The notes beneath the pieces are model-generated. The model was not told the origin of the DNA and did no database searches. It saw only the letters and a list, made by a program, of their open reading frames with translations. The translations under genes and the position numbers were made by a program. This document shows, piece after piece, positions 8,596 through 18,172 of a stretch of 64,000 bases of DNA (position 1 is its first letter; every line of letters starts with the position of its first letter). The stretch covers positions 62,001 through 126,000 of the forward strand of contig JADLEG010000300.1 of NCBI GenBank assembly GCA_020846275.1. Direction: 5' to 3'. Source of the DNA: Alphaproteobacteria bacterium (lineage in GTDB: Bacteria > Pseudomonadota > Alphaproteobacteria > JAEULC01).

Positions 8596-9669
8596 TTGGC
8601 CGCCATCGCCCTAGACAAGATCGACCGCAAGTTCGGCACGGTGCACGCGGTCCGCGACGTCTCACTCGAGATTCGCGACGGCGAATTCTTCACCCTTCTG
8701 GGGCCGTCGGGCTGCGGCAAGACCACCCTGATGCGCATGGTCGCCGGATTCTGCGAACTGGATTCTGGCAGCATCCGCTTCGGCGCAAGACGCATCGACG
8801 CCCTGCCGCCGCACCGCCGGAACACCGGCATGGTGTTCCAGAGCTACGCGATCTTTCCGAATCTGTCGGTCGCCGGCAACGTTGCCTACGGATTGCGCGC
8901 GCGGGGAGTCGCCTCGACCGAGCGCAACGAGCGCGTGCGCAAGGCCCTCAGGCTCGTGCATCTCGACGGCTACGAGGACCGCTGGCCGCACCAGCTTTCC
9001 GGAGGGCAACTGCAGCGCGTCGCGCTCGCCCGGTGCCTGGTGATCGAGCCCGAAGTGCTGCTGCTGGACGAGCCGCTGTCGAACCTGGACGCAAAGCTGC
9101 GGGTCGAGATGCGCTACGAGATACGCCAGTTGCAGCAGAAGCTGGGGCTGACCGCGATCTACGTGACGCACGACCAGGAAGAGGCCCTGGCGATCTCCGA
9201 GCGCATTGCGGTGATGCGCGCCGGCAGGCTCGAGCAGGTCGGCACCCCGTGGGAGGTCTACAACCAGCCGGCCAACCCGTTCGTCGCCGACTTCATGGGG
9301 GTGACGAACCTTCTGCCCGGCGTGGTGGTGTCGGCGCGCGGCGGCCGGATCGAGGTCAAGATCGGCGAGGCCCTGTTCGCGGCGCGCGCCGAGACCGGCG
9401 CGGCGGGCGATAAAGTGACGCTGCTGATACGGCCGGAATCGCTCCTGCTTCTGCCCGCGCAGCACGGGCCGCCGCCGAATTTCGCATCCTTCGAGGCCAT
9501 CGTCGCACGGATCGAATATCTGGGCGTGCTCACGCGTCTCGATCTCGACCTGGGCGGGGTGACGGTCCGAGTGGCGGTGCTGGACAAGGCGCCGGATCAT
9601 GCCGTGCCCGGCGGGCGCGTGAGCGTCGGTTACGACCCGGCGCGGGCGATCCTGTTTCCCGCGTCATGA
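8596..9669 (+). CDS. ABC importer ATPase (FbpC/PotA type)
   Basis: A 357-residue ATP-hydrolysing subunit with Walker A GPSGCGKT, signature LSGGQLQRVALARC, Walker [13 protein letters not shown] and switch THDQEEAL, followed by a C-terminal TOBE-type regulatory domain (about 280-357). It energises the permease encoded directly downstream (ATGA overlap). The only suitable start is a TTG at 8596, giving LAAIALDKIDRKFG as its first residues. Confidence 0.9.
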   Translation: MAAIALDKIDRKFGTVHAVRDVSLEIRDGEFFTLLGPSGCGKTTLMRMVAGFCELDSGSIRFGARRIDALPPHRRNTGMVFQSYAIFPNLSVAGNVAYGLRARGVASTERNERVRKALRLVHLDGYEDRWPHQLSGGQLQRVALARCLVIEPEVLLLDEPLSNLDAKLRVEMRYEIRQLQQKLGLTAIYVTHDQEEALAISERIAVMRAGRLEQVGTPWEVYNQPANPFVADFMGVTNLLPGVVVSARGGRIEVKIGEALFAARAETGAAGDKVTLLIRPESLLLLPAQHGPPPNFASFEAIVARIEYLGVLTRLDLDLGGVTVRVAVLDKAPDHAVPGGRVSVGYDPARAILFPAS

Positions 9670-11318
9670 CCATGTTACGTCCGCAGTCCGTCTTTCCGCT
9701 TGCGATCACCGCGCTGGGGCTTGGGCTGCTGGGCCTATTTTTTGTCTATCCGCTGTTCACCGTTTTCAAGGTCAGCTTTATCGACGCGCAGGCCCATATC
9801 ACGCTCGCCAATTACGCGAAGATTCTTTCCAAGGGTTTCTATCAGCAGGCCTTCATCAACAGCTTTGCCATCGGCATAGCCAGCACGATCGGCACTACGC
9901 TGCTGGGGGTGCCGTTGGCCTATTGCGTGGCGCGCCTGCCGGTCCCGGGCAAGTCGGCGGTGCTTGTGCTGATCGCTCTGCCGCTGGTGCTGCCGTCCTT
10001 CATCGCGGCCTATGCGTTGGTGCTGCTGCTGGGCCGCTCGGGCGTGATGACCGTGTGGCTGCAGGCGCAGGGGATCCCCTTTCGGTCCATCTACGGCATG
10101 CCAGGACTCGTGGCCGTCTACATGCTGACGCTCTATCCCTACGTTGTTCTGCCTACGCTCGCGGCATTCAAGGCGGTAGATGCTTCGATGGAGGAGGCGG
10201 GACAGAATCTGGGTGCTTCGCGCTGGCGGGTTTTCTGGACCGTCGTGCTGCCGATCGTCGCACCGTCTGTTATGTCGGGCGCGCTCCTCGTGCTGATCGA
10301 ATCACTGGAGAATTTCGGCGTCGCCTTCGTGCTGGCCGAGGACCGGCCGATCCTGTCGATCGAGGTGTACCGCCTGTTCGCTGGCGAGGTGGGCAGCAAC
10401 CCGGCTTCGGCGGGCGTCTTGGGCGTTTCCCTGATCCTGTGCACGACCAGCGTGCTGCTCTTGCAGCGCCGCTATCTCTCCAAACGCCGCTTCGCCACCA
10501 GCACGCGCGCGGCGCCGCCGATCCACAAGGTCGGGTCGGCCCTGAACCTCCTGGCGACAGTGTTCGTCTGGGGAACGGTGCTGGTCGCGCTGGTGCCGTT
10601 CTTCGCCGTGCTGGTCATTTCGTTCCTTGAGTTCAGGGGGCCGGTGATGCACGGGAACTTCAGCGTGGCGAATTTCCAGGATCTGTGGAACCGCTCGTCG
10701 CGTCCCCTGTTCAACACGGTCTTTTTGGCCAGCGCGGCGTCGCTCGTCGCTGCCCTCGTCGGCGTTCCCATCGGCTACGTGGTGACGCGGTTCCGCTCGC
10801 GCCTGTCGCATCTGCTCGACATGACCGCGATGATGCCCTTCGCCGTGTCGGGAACGGTGCTGGGGATCGGCCTGGTGGTCGCGTTCAACGCCGGTTGGCT
10901 GATTCTGACCGGGGGTTGGCTGATTCTTGTGATCGCGTATTGCGTCCGCAAGCTGCCGTTCAACGTGCGCGCCAGCAGCGCAATCCTGCACCAGATCGAC
11001 CCGTCGCTGGAGGAGGCGTCGATCAACCTTGGCTTCTCGCCGGTGGCGACGTTCTTCCGCCTGACCGTGCCCTTGATGCTTGGCGGAGTCGTCGGCGGAA
11101 TGGTGCTGACCTGGGTGACGCTGGCGGCCGAGCTCAGTTCCACCGTGGTGCTCTACAGCGGTTCGTGGTCGACCATGACCACGGTAATCTTCCAAGCGCT
11201 GGAGGGAACGGGGGCCGGCATTGCATCGGCCGCCTCGGCCGTGCTGATCCTCACCACCGCCCTGCCGCTGCTGATGGTTTATCGCCTGCTGCGCAAGCAC
11301 CAGCTCGCGGTGCTGTAG
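9666..11318 (+). CDS. ABC importer permease, fused two-domain (FbpB type)
   Basis: A 550-residue integral membrane protein with about 12 transmembrane segments in two homologous halves. Each half carries an EAA-type coupling loop (EEAGQNLGASRWRVFW near 180 and EEASINLGFSPVATFF near 455). This is the iron-type arrangement in which one polypeptide forms the whole channel. It ends the group 5284-11318. A similar fused permease is at 29351-30979. Confidence 0.9.
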   Translation: MTMLRPQSVFPLAITALGLGLLGLFFVYPLFTVFKVSFIDAQAHITLANYAKILSKGFYQQAFINSFAIGIASTIGTTLLGVPLAYCVARLPVPGKSAVLVLIALPLVLPSFIAAYALVLLLGRSGVMTVWLQAQGIPFRSIYGMPGLVAVYMLTLYPYVVLPTLAAFKAVDASMEEAGQNLGASRWRVFWTVVLPIVAPSVMSGALLVLIESLENFGVAFVLAEDRPILSIEVYRLFAGEVGSNPASAGVLGVSLILCTTSVLLLQRRYLSKRRFATSTRAAPPIHKVGSALNLLATVFVWGTVLVALVPFFAVLVISFLEFRGPVMHGNFSVANFQDLWNRSSRPLFNTVFLASAASLVAALVGVPIGYVVTRFRSRLSHLLDMTAMMPFAVSGTVLGIGLVVAFNAGWLILTGGWLILVIAYCVRKLPFNVRASSAILHQIDPSLEEASINLGFSPVATFFRLTVPLMLGGVVGGMVLTWVTLAAELSSTVVLYSGSWSTMTTVIFQALEGTGAGIASAASAVLILTTALPLLMVYRLLRKHQLAVL

Positions 11319-11421
11319 CACAGATCGGGTGAGGGGGCCGTGATCGGAGACCCGGCATGAAGACCCGCGCGCGCGCTTCGTCAGCCTGGGCCCTTGGCTT
11401 GTAGGGTAGGCTGATCAAATC

Positions 11422-11468
11422 CATGCGACAAATGCTTCAAACTTCTGTACTGATGCGTTTTCGACATG
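11422..11468 (+). promoter_or_regulatory. Probable LysR-regulator binding region, copy 1
   Basis: A 47-bp segment ending 10 bp before the lysR start. It reads CATGCGACAAATG at its left end and TTTCGACATG at its right. Its reverse complement recurs at 12462-12508 with 39 of 47 positions identical; the two ends are best conserved and the middle varies, as expected for paired LysR recognition and activation sites. Probably used for autoregulation. Confidence 0.6.
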
Positions 11469-11478
11469 GATAGCCGAT

Positions 11479-12381
11479 ATGCGCGTTCGATATCTGCAGG
11501 CCCTGCGGGCGGTCATCGAGACAGGCAGCGTGACCGAGGCGGCAAAGCGTTTGTCGCTTACGCAGCCGCAAGTCAGTCGGCTGCTTGGCGCGCTTGAGCG
11601 CGAACTGGGCTTCGCGCTGTTTTTGCGCCAAGGGCGGCGAATCGTGCCGACCTTGGAAGGAGCGCAATTCTACGAGGAAACGAAACGAATCCTGTCCGGC
11701 TTCGACGAAATCGGGCGTCTCGCAAGCGACATACGCACGCGTCAGGACGCGTGGTTACGCATCGTGGCGCAGCCCTACCTCGCGCACAGCCTGCTGCCGC
11801 GCGCGATTTCGGAGTTCGGCAAGCAGCATGCCAACGTTCGGGTCTCGATGGAGATTCGTTCCCGCGCCGATGTCGGATTGTGGATCTCGGGGCAGCAATT
11901 CGATCTGGGCATCGTAGCGCTTCCGCTCGAGGCGCCGGCAATCCGGTCGGAGGCGTTCGCACGAGTCAAGCTGGCGCTCGCTGTGCCGAAGGGACATCGG
12001 CTGGCCAGCCGCGCCGTCGTGCGCCCCGTCGACATTGCCAACGAGAATTTCGTGGCGCTTCGGCCCTATACGCTGCTCCGACACCACAGTGACGAACAGC
12101 TTTCCCGTCTGGGAATGTCGCCATCCGTCCGCGTGGAGACGTCGTCGGGTCTGTCCGCGTGTCAGCTCGTAGCGGAGGGGATCGGCGTCTCTTTGGTGGA
12201 CCCCATTGTCGCACGGACAATCCCCGGCATCGTCGTGAAACGCTGGGAGCCCGCTCTCTACCTGACCTATGGATTCCTGTTCCCGACCGCCTACGCGCTA
12301 TCGTCACTCACCTTGAAATTTGGCGAGACGCTTCGAAAGACCGTCATTGCGATGGCCCCGAACGACGTGACCATCGTCTAG
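11479..12381 (+). CDS. LysR family transcriptional regulator
   Basis: A 300-residue regulator. The winged helix-turn-helix is at residues 1-60 (GSVTEAAKRLSLTQPQVSRLLGALE), followed by a two-lobed effector-binding domain. It lies between two inverted copies of a 47-bp sequence, one before its own start and one before the aminotransferase/peptide-importer operon. It therefore most likely controls itself and that operon. The effector is unknown, but an imported peptide or amino-acid derivative would fit. Confidence 0.9.
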   Translation: MRVRYLQALRAVIETGSVTEAAKRLSLTQPQVSRLLGALERELGFALFLRQGRRIVPTLEGAQFYEETKRILSGFDEIGRLASDIRTRQDAWLRIVAQPYLAHSLLPRAISEFGKQHANVRVSMEIRSRADVGLWISGQQFDLGIVALPLEAPAIRSEAFARVKLALAVPKGHRLASRAVVRPVDIANENFVALRPYTLLRHHSDEQLSRLGMSPSVRVETSSGLSACQLVAEGIGVSLVDPIVARTIPGIVVKRWEPALYLTYGFLFPTAYALSSLTLKFGETLRKTVIAMAPNDVTIV

Positions 12382-12461
12382 GCGCCGGCAAGGGCAGCTG
12401 GCGGGCAAGATGTCCTTGGCGATCCCAGCCGATTGCAACGCTGGGCGCGGAGTACGCCTTA

Positions 12462-12508
12462 CATGTCGAAAGCGCATCAATGTAGAAATTTTATACATTT
12501 GTCGCATG
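12462..12508 (-). promoter_or_regulatory. Probable LysR-regulator binding region, copy 2 (inverted)
   Basis: An inverted copy of 11422-11468 with 39 of 47 bases identical by direct comparison. The block CATGCGACAAATG and the block GATGCG plus CGACATG are unchanged. It lies in the 174-bp gap between lysR and the aminotransferase, 47 bp before the aminotransferase ATG. Probable activation site for the importer operon. Confidence 0.6.
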
Positions 12509-12555
12509 TGTTTAGGGAGCCCTATGGTTGCGGATCAACCGTCAAGCTGGAACCC

Positions 12556-13755
12556 ATGACAATTTCCACCCTCCGCCCCCGCGAGCCTGCCCTCTACCCG
12601 GACGACGCCGACGGCATTGAGAGTCTGTCGTTCGCGACGGTTGCGCGGGAATTCCCGATAAAGTCGCGCCGATGCTACTTGAACAACGCATCAATCGGGC
12701 CAATGAGCCTGCCGGTGATCGCCGCCGTCGATCGCTTCATGCACGACGTGCGCGACAACGGCCGGAACGACTACCCGAGCTGGTGCCGGTACGCCGACAC
12801 GTCGATAAAGGACCGCATTGCGCGGCTGATCGGGGCCAAGGCATCCGAGATCGCCTTCATCAAGAACACGACGGAGGGTCTGGGGTTCGTTGCCAACGGG
12901 TTTCCGTGGAAGTCGGGCGACAACGTCATCATCGCCGATATCGAGTACCCGTCGAACGTGTACTGCTGGGTCAAGCTCGCCAAGCTGGGCGTCGAAGTGC
13001 GCTGGGTCAAGAACCGGCAGGGTCGCATTAGGGTCGACGACATCAGGGCGCTCATGGACGATCGCACGCGGATCGTCTCGTTGAGCGCCGTGCAGTTCTC
13101 CAACGGCTACCGTCAGAACCTCGAAAGCACGGCCGGCCTGTGCAACGAGCGCGGCGTGCTTCTGAACCTGGACTGCATTCAATGGGTGGGGGCCCTCGCT
13201 ATAGACGTGGAGCGCCTGGGCATCCATTTCATCTCGGTTGGCGGACACAAATGGATGCTCGCACCGATCGGGACGGGATTCTTCTATTGTCGCCGGTCGG
13301 CGATGGATCGCATCGAGCCGCCGACCGTCGGGTACCACACGGTCGACAAGCACGAGGACCATATGGACTACGACCTGGTCTATCGCGGCAACGCCGGCCG
13401 GTTCGAGGAAGCGCTGGTCAACTTTACGGGCATTTGGGGATTGGACGCCGCCGTCCGCATGCAATTGAAGCTGGGCGCGAAGGAAATACAGCGGCATATT
13501 CAAGCGATGACCGGGCGCGCCGCGGAGGGCTTGCGCAAGCGCGGATACGAGATCGTCAGTCCGTTTGGTGACAACGAGCGCTCCGGTATCGTGTCCTTCC
13601 GCCACGCGAGTTTGAAGGCAGAGGCGCTTGCCGAGAGGCTGAAGAGTGCGGGCGTGGATCTGGCCGTCCGGGGCGGCGCGCTGCGCATCTCCCCCTCCTA
13701 CTACAATGACGCGCAGGAAATTGATCGGTTCCTCGACGCGCTGCCCGCGGCTTAA
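12556..13755 (+). CDS. Class V aminotransferase-fold PLP enzyme
   Basis: A 399-residue PLP enzyme of the cysteine desulfurase/isopenicillin N epimerase-like group. The Schiff-base lysine is K232 in GGHKWM; D206 and Q209 in NLDCIQW contact the cofactor. Family members perform desulfuration, epimerisation or transamination. It is first in an operon with a Dpp-type peptide importer, so it probably acts on the imported product. The ATG at 12556 is chosen because an upstream extension would run through the LysR site copy and has no family sequence. Confidence 0.85.
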   Translation: MTISTLRPREPALYPDDADGIESLSFATVAREFPIKSRRCYLNNASIGPMSLPVIAAVDRFMHDVRDNGRNDYPSWCRYADTSIKDRIARLIGAKASEIAFIKNTTEGLGFVANGFPWKSGDNVIIADIEYPSNVYCWVKLAKLGVEVRWVKNRQGRIRVDDIRALMDDRTRIVSLSAVQFSNGYRQNLESTAGLCNERGVLLNLDCIQWVGALAIDVERLGIHFISVGGHKWMLAPIGTGFFYCRRSAMDRIEPPTVGYHTVDKHEDHMDYDLVYRGNAGRFEEALVNFTGIWGLDAAVRMQLKLGAKEIQRHIQAMTGRAAEGLRKRGYEIVSPFGDNERSGIVSFRHASLKAEALAERLKSAGVDLAVRGGALRISPSYYNDAQEIDRFLDALPAA

Positions 13756-13779
13756 AGGCAGCTACTGGAGAAAGCACCA

Positions 13780-15333
13780 ATGAGACTATCTTCCCTACGC
13801 ACTCTTGCGACCGTCGCAATCATCGCATCTGCTGCCGGCTCGTGGCCGATGTGCGCTGCCGCCCAGCAGGCGCCCAAGATGGGTGGTACGCTGCGCTATG
13901 GCACGGTAACCGAGGTTGCCAGCCTGGACCCGCATGTCTATGTCGGCAGCGCTTGGAAGGTACTGATCGAGGCGATCTACAGCCCCCTGGTCGGCTACGA
14001 CGCCAAAGGCAAGATCGTCTCGCGCCTGGCAGAGCGCTGGGAGACACCCGACGCGAAGACGACCGTGTTTCACCTGCGCAAGGGCGTGACCTTCCATGAC
14101 GGCACGCCGTTCTCGGCCGAGGATGTGAAATTCTCGCTGGATCGCATCATGGATCAGAAAACGGGCGCGACGCTTCGCACCAACCTGGCGGGCGTCACGG
14201 TATCGGTCGTCGACGCGAATACGGTGAAACTTGCGACTGCCGAACCGAATGCGACGCTGCTCAGCATCCTGGCGCTGCCGGAAGCAGCTATCGTGTCCAA
14301 GAAGTGGATCGAAGGCGGTCCGAATGTCAAAGTCCAGGCGAACGGCACCGGGCCATTCGTGCTGAAAGCGTACGAGCCTTCCGTGCGGGCCCTGCTCGAG
14401 AAGAACACCAAGTATTTCATCAAGGGACAGCCGTATCTGAATGCCGTTGAGTTCAAGATGATCAAGAGCGACGACGCGCGCGTAAACGCGCTGCGAACCA
14501 ATGCCGTCGACATGATCGACTTCGTGCCGTGGAAGGACATCGATACGTTGAGGCGCGTTGCCAATCTCACCGTCGATTCCTCCGGCGGGGCATTCATGAA
14601 CTTGTGGTTCAACGCCACCAGGAAACCCTATGACGACGTGCGCGTACGCAAGGCGTTCGCCTACGCGATCGACCGCGCTGCGATTTCCAAGGCCGCCTTC
14701 TTCGGCCACGGCACGCCGATCGAAGGGCCGCCGACGACCAGCGACTCGCCGTATTACAACAAGGACTTGGCCAAGACCTACAAGTACGACCCGGCACGCG
14801 CGAAAGCCTTGCTTGCCGAGGCCGGCTACGCCAAGGGATTCGAGTTCGAGTTCCTGGTATTTCAGGGCCTAGGCATCTACACCTCGACGGCGCAGATCGT
14901 CCAGGCGAACCTGAAAGACGTTGGCATCAACGCGAAGATCCAGCTCGTCGAGTTTGCCGATCTGTTGGACCGGAAGAACAAGGCGAACTACGACGTGATG
15001 ATCTATGGCGTATCGATGAAGCTGACCGACCCGGACGTCTATGCCTACTACCTGGGTGCGGATTCGACCTATTGGGCGAAGCCGATTGGCTATCGTGACG
15101 ATACGCTGGAGAAACTGCTTGTCGATGGCCGCGCCACGATCGACCTTAACGCCCGCAAGGCGATCTATCGCAAGGTCGAACAGAGGGTGATGGAAACAAG
15201 CCCGTGGGCCTTCGTCAATTTCCGCGAACAGGCTCAGGCCTATACGAAGAAGGTGCGCGGTTACAGCCATCTCGGCGGTGCGCTCAATGAAAGCAGCGCC
15301 GGTATATCTTTGCCGACGATGTGGATACAGTAG
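13780..15333 (+). CDS. Peptide-type ABC importer binding protein (SBP_bac_5)
   Basis: A 517-residue periplasmic protein of the DppA/OppA/NikA family. A signal peptide ends near CAAAQQ (about residue 29), then GGTLRYGTVTEVASLDPH and FHLRKGVTFHDGTPFSAEDV, the family hallmarks. The ligand may be a di/oligopeptide, opine or similar compound. It lies 24 bp after the aminotransferase and is followed by a 10-bp perfect hairpin before the permeases. Confidence 0.9.
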   Translation: MRLSSLRTLATVAIIASAAGSWPMCAAAQQAPKMGGTLRYGTVTEVASLDPHVYVGSAWKVLIEAIYSPLVGYDAKGKIVSRLAERWETPDAKTTVFHLRKGVTFHDGTPFSAEDVKFSLDRIMDQKTGATLRTNLAGVTVSVVDANTVKLATAEPNATLLSILALPEAAIVSKKWIEGGPNVKVQANGTGPFVLKAYEPSVRALLEKNTKYFIKGQPYLNAVEFKMIKSDDARVNALRTNAVDMIDFVPWKDIDTLRRVANLTVDSSGGAFMNLWFNATRKPYDDVRVRKAFAYAIDRAAISKAAFFGHGTPIEGPPTTSDSPYYNKDLAKTYKYDPARAKALLAEAGYAKGFEFEFLVFQGLGIYTSTAQIVQANLKDVGINAKIQLVEFADLLDRKNKANYDVMIYGVSMKLTDPDVYAYYLGADSTYWAKPIGYRDDTLEKLLVDGRATIDLNARKAIYRKVEQRVMETSPWAFVNFREQAQAYTKKVRGYSHLGGALNESSAGISLPTMWIQ

Positions 15334-15345
15334 TAGGTCGACGGA

Positions 15346-15369
15346 GGGGCACGCGACGCCGCGTGCCCC
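15346..15369 (+). other. Perfect 10-bp hairpin between binding protein and permease genes
   Basis: GGGGCACGCG and CGCGTGCCCC are exactly complementary around an ACGC loop. It lies 13 bp after the binding-protein stop and 25 bp before the permease start. With no U-run it is more likely an mRNA-stabilising or attenuating hairpin than a full terminator. Confidence 0.6.
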
Positions 15370-15393
15370 CGGGCCGCTTGGGATGCGTGTATA

Positions 15394-16350
15394 TTGCTGG
15401 GTTACTTGGGACGTCGCTTCGCCGCCGCGGCCATAACCCTCGCCCTGGCTTGTGCGGCGGTATTTGCCTCGATCCATCTGCTGCCCGGCGATCCCGTCGC
15501 CATGCTGCTAGGCGAACAGGCCGGCGCCGACCCTGAAGTCGTCCAAAAGATGCGGGGCCAGCTCGGCTTGGACCGACCGCTGATCGAGCAGTTCATCTCG
15601 TGGATCGGTGGGCTTGCCACCGGCGATCTGGGCCGATCGCTGCGAACGGGCGAGCCGGTGTTTGCCGACGTCATGGTCCGCCTGCCACGCAGCTTAGAGC
15701 TGATCGGCGGCGGTCTTTCGATCGCCATGCTGCTGGGAATCCCTCTCGGGGTCGTTGCAGCCCGGGGGCGCGGGCGTGTCGCCGGTACGGCGGCCTCGGT
15801 GGCAGCCATCGCCGGATTCTCCGCTCCCGTATTCGTGTCGGGGATCATCCTCGTGATCGTTTTCAGTCTGTGGCTCGACATCCTGCCGTCCTCCGGCTTC
15901 GTCGAGTTCGCGGAGGATCCGACCATGCACCTTGCCTGTCTGGCGTTGCCGGCGACAGCCATCGGGATAAATTTCATGGGCGTCGTCGCGCGCATGACCC
16001 GCGCGAGCCTCTCCGACACGATGACGAAGGAGTACGTGCGCCTGGCCCGGGCCAAGGGGCTATCGCGTGATGCGGCGATTTTGAAGCACGCCCTGCCCAA
16101 TGCCCTCGTTCCGGTAATCGCGGTCATCGGGATCCGGGCGGGCAATCTGCTGGGCGGCACGGTCATCGTGGAGGCGTTGTTCGACTGGCCCGGACTCAGC
16201 TCGATGCTGGTCAGCGCCGTGTTCGCGCGCGACTACCCGGTTATCCAGGGCGCGTTGGTCGCCATCTTCGCCGTGTTTGTGCTGATCGGCCTGGCAATCG
16301 ACACCTGCCAAGGCATCGTCGATCCGCGGACCCGTGAAAGCGCCGCGTGA
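15394..16350 (+). CDS. Peptide-type ABC importer permease (DppB-like)
   Basis: A 318-residue inner-membrane protein with about six transmembrane segments. It has the DppB N-terminal block (HLLPGDPVAMLLGE, then LGLDRPLIEQF) and the coupling loop RLARAKGLSRDAAILKHALP. No ATG or GTG is in frame near the start; a TTG at 15394 gives LGYLGRRF, matching family N-termini. Its stop overlaps the next start as GTGA. Confidence 0.9.
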   Translation: MLGYLGRRFAAAAITLALACAAVFASIHLLPGDPVAMLLGEQAGADPEVVQKMRGQLGLDRPLIEQFISWIGGLATGDLGRSLRTGEPVFADVMVRLPRSLELIGGGLSIAMLLGIPLGVVAARGRGRVAGTAASVAAIAGFSAPVFVSGIILVIVFSLWLDILPSSGFVEFAEDPTMHLACLALPATAIGINFMGVVARMTRASLSDTMTKEYVRLARAKGLSRDAAILKHALPNALVPVIAVIGIRAGNLLGGTVIVEALFDWPGLSSMLVSAVFARDYPVIQGALVAIFAVFVLIGLAIDTCQGIVDPRTRESAA

Positions 16351-17189
16351 CCGCCGTCGCTCCAGCGAGCACCGCCCGGATGCACGTCACGGCAGGTCCG
16401 TGGGCAGCCGCAGTCTATCTCACGGTCGTTGTCATTCTGGCGGTGTTTGCGGACATATTGAGTCCCCGCGACCCGCTGGCCATCGATCCCAACAACATCC
16501 TGGCCTCACCGAGTGCGGAAAACCTGCTGGGCACCGATGAGCTTGGCCGCGACCTGCTGGCACGGATCATCCATGGCGGCAGGGTTTCGCTGGAGGTCGC
16601 CGTCTCGGCAATTGTGCTGGCGAGCGCCATCGGCATACCCCTAGGCATTGGGATCGCTTTCAGTGGTCGGCGGGTCGAGACCTTCGCGATGCGCGTGATC
16701 GACGTGTTCGTATCGCTCCCCGAGATTTTCGTCGCCATTGTCATCCTGGGATTCGCCGGGGGAGGGCTCACGACCCTGATCGGCACGATCGGGATCCTCT
16801 TCTTTCCTCAGTTTGCGCGGGTCGCCTATGGCATGGCCCGCAGCATCCGCGCCCGCGAGCACGTATTGTGCGCGGTATCGCTCGGCGCGGGGACGGCGTG
16901 GATCATCCGGAAGGAAATCCTGCCGAACATGATGTCCGTGATCGCAGTACAGGCGTCCTTCACGCTGTCGTTTGCCATGCTGATGGAAGCCGGGTTGAGC
17001 TTTCTTGGACTGGGCGTACCGCCGCCGACGCCGTCTTGGGGACAGATGATCGGCGGATTGAAGAACTACATCTTCATCAACGCCTGGCCTGTTGTGGTGC
17101 CGAGCGTGGTGCTCTTCGCCGCCGTGCTTTCCGTCAATGTCCTCGGCGATTGGCTGCAGGACAGGTTAAACCCGGAATTGCGACGATGA
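16347..17189 (+). CDS. Peptide-type ABC importer permease (DppC-like)
   Basis: A 280-residue second permease with about six transmembrane segments. The DppC signature ENLLGTDELGRDLLARIIHG is near residues 52-71 and the coupling loop near 170. It starts with GTG overlapping the previous stop and ends with an ATGA overlap to the ATPase gene, so translation is coupled through the operon. Confidence 0.9.
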   Translation: MTAVAPASTARMHVTAGPWAAAVYLTVVVILAVFADILSPRDPLAIDPNNILASPSAENLLGTDELGRDLLARIIHGGRVSLEVAVSAIVLASAIGIPLGIGIAFSGRRVETFAMRVIDVFVSLPEIFVAIVILGFAGGGLTTLIGTIGILFFPQFARVAYGMARSIRAREHVLCAVSLGAGTAWIIRKEILPNMMSVIAVQASFTLSFAMLMEAGLSFLGLGVPPPTPSWGQMIGGLKNYIFINAWPVVVPSVVLFAAVLSVNVLGDWLQDRLNPELRR

Positions 17190-18172
17190 GAAATGCGGGG
17201 GATGTAGTGCTCTCGGCGCGCAGGCTGGTGACGACATTCGATACGCCATCCGGTCGCCTGCGCGCGGTTGACGGGCTGGACTTGCACCTGCGCCTGGGCG
17301 AGGTGGTTTGCCTGGTTGGCGAATCCGGCTCGGGAAAATCCGTCACCGGCCTGTCCCTGATGGGGTTGATTGATCCGCCGGGGCATGTGACCTGCGACGA
17401 GTTTTGGTTCGATGGCCACGACCTGACGACGCTGCCAGAATCGGAAATGGAACGCCTCCGCGGCCGAAGGATCGCCATGATCTTCCAGGAGCCGCTTTCG
17501 GCGTTGAACCCGTCGCGGCGCGTGGGCGACCAAATCGCCGAGGTGCTGAGGATCCATGGGCTTGCTTCACGTGCCGAGGCGACGCGCCGCGCAGTCGAGT
17601 TACTCGGGCGGGTGGGAATCGACGACGCTCAATTGCGCGCCCGGTCATATCCGCATCAATTGTCGGGCGGCCAGCGGCAGCGTGTGACGATCGCAATCGC
17701 CTGCATCGGCAGTCCGCGGCTCATCATCGCCGACGAGCCGACGACCGCACTGGACGTGACGGTTCAGACGCAGATACTCGACCTCCTGACTGAAATGCAG
17801 ACGAGTTTGGGATCCGCGCTGCTCTTCATCACGCACGACCTGGGCATCGTGGCGGAGCTCGCCGACAGGGTGGTCGTGCTCTATGCCGGGCAGGTGGTAG
17901 AAGAGGCCGCGGTCGAGGACTTGTATCGCACGCCCGGGCATCCCTACACGGTTGGCTTGTTGGCTTCCGTCCCAGATGTCGATGCACCGCGCAAACGCGG
18001 CGTGGCCTTGGCCGCGATCCCTGGAACGGTGCCGAACCTGCTCGAGGTTGGCACGGGATGCCGGTTCCGCGAGCGGTGCGACCGTGCGCACGACCGCTGC
18101 GGCGCTGAACCGCCGATGATCACCCTGTCGGAGGGCCATCGGGTCCGGTGCTGGCTCTATGCAGGGCGTTGA
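17186..18172 (+). CDS. Peptide-type ABC importer ATPase (DppD-like)
   Basis: A 328-residue ATPase with Walker A GESGSGKS, signature [14 protein letters not shown], Walker B IIADEPTTALDV and a C-terminal oligopeptide-transporter extension bearing cysteines (GCRFRERCDRAHDRCG) that in relatives can hold an Fe-S cluster. The ATG at 17186 overlaps the DppC stop. It pairs with the next gene as the ATPase heterodimer. Confidence 0.92.
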   Translation: MRNAGDVVLSARRLVTTFDTPSGRLRAVDGLDLHLRLGEVVCLVGESGSGKSVTGLSLMGLIDPPGHVTCDEFWFDGHDLTTLPESEMERLRGRRIAMIFQEPLSALNPSRRVGDQIAEVLRIHGLASRAEATRRAVELLGRVGIDDAQLRARSYPHQLSGGQRQRVTIAIACIGSPRLIIADEPTTALDVTVQTQILDLLTEMQTSLGSALLFITHDLGIVAELADRVVVLYAGQVVEEAAVEDLYRTPGHPYTVGLLASVPDVDAPRKRGVALAAIPGTVPNLLEVGTGCRFRERCDRAHDRCGAEPPMITLSEGHRVRCWLYAGR

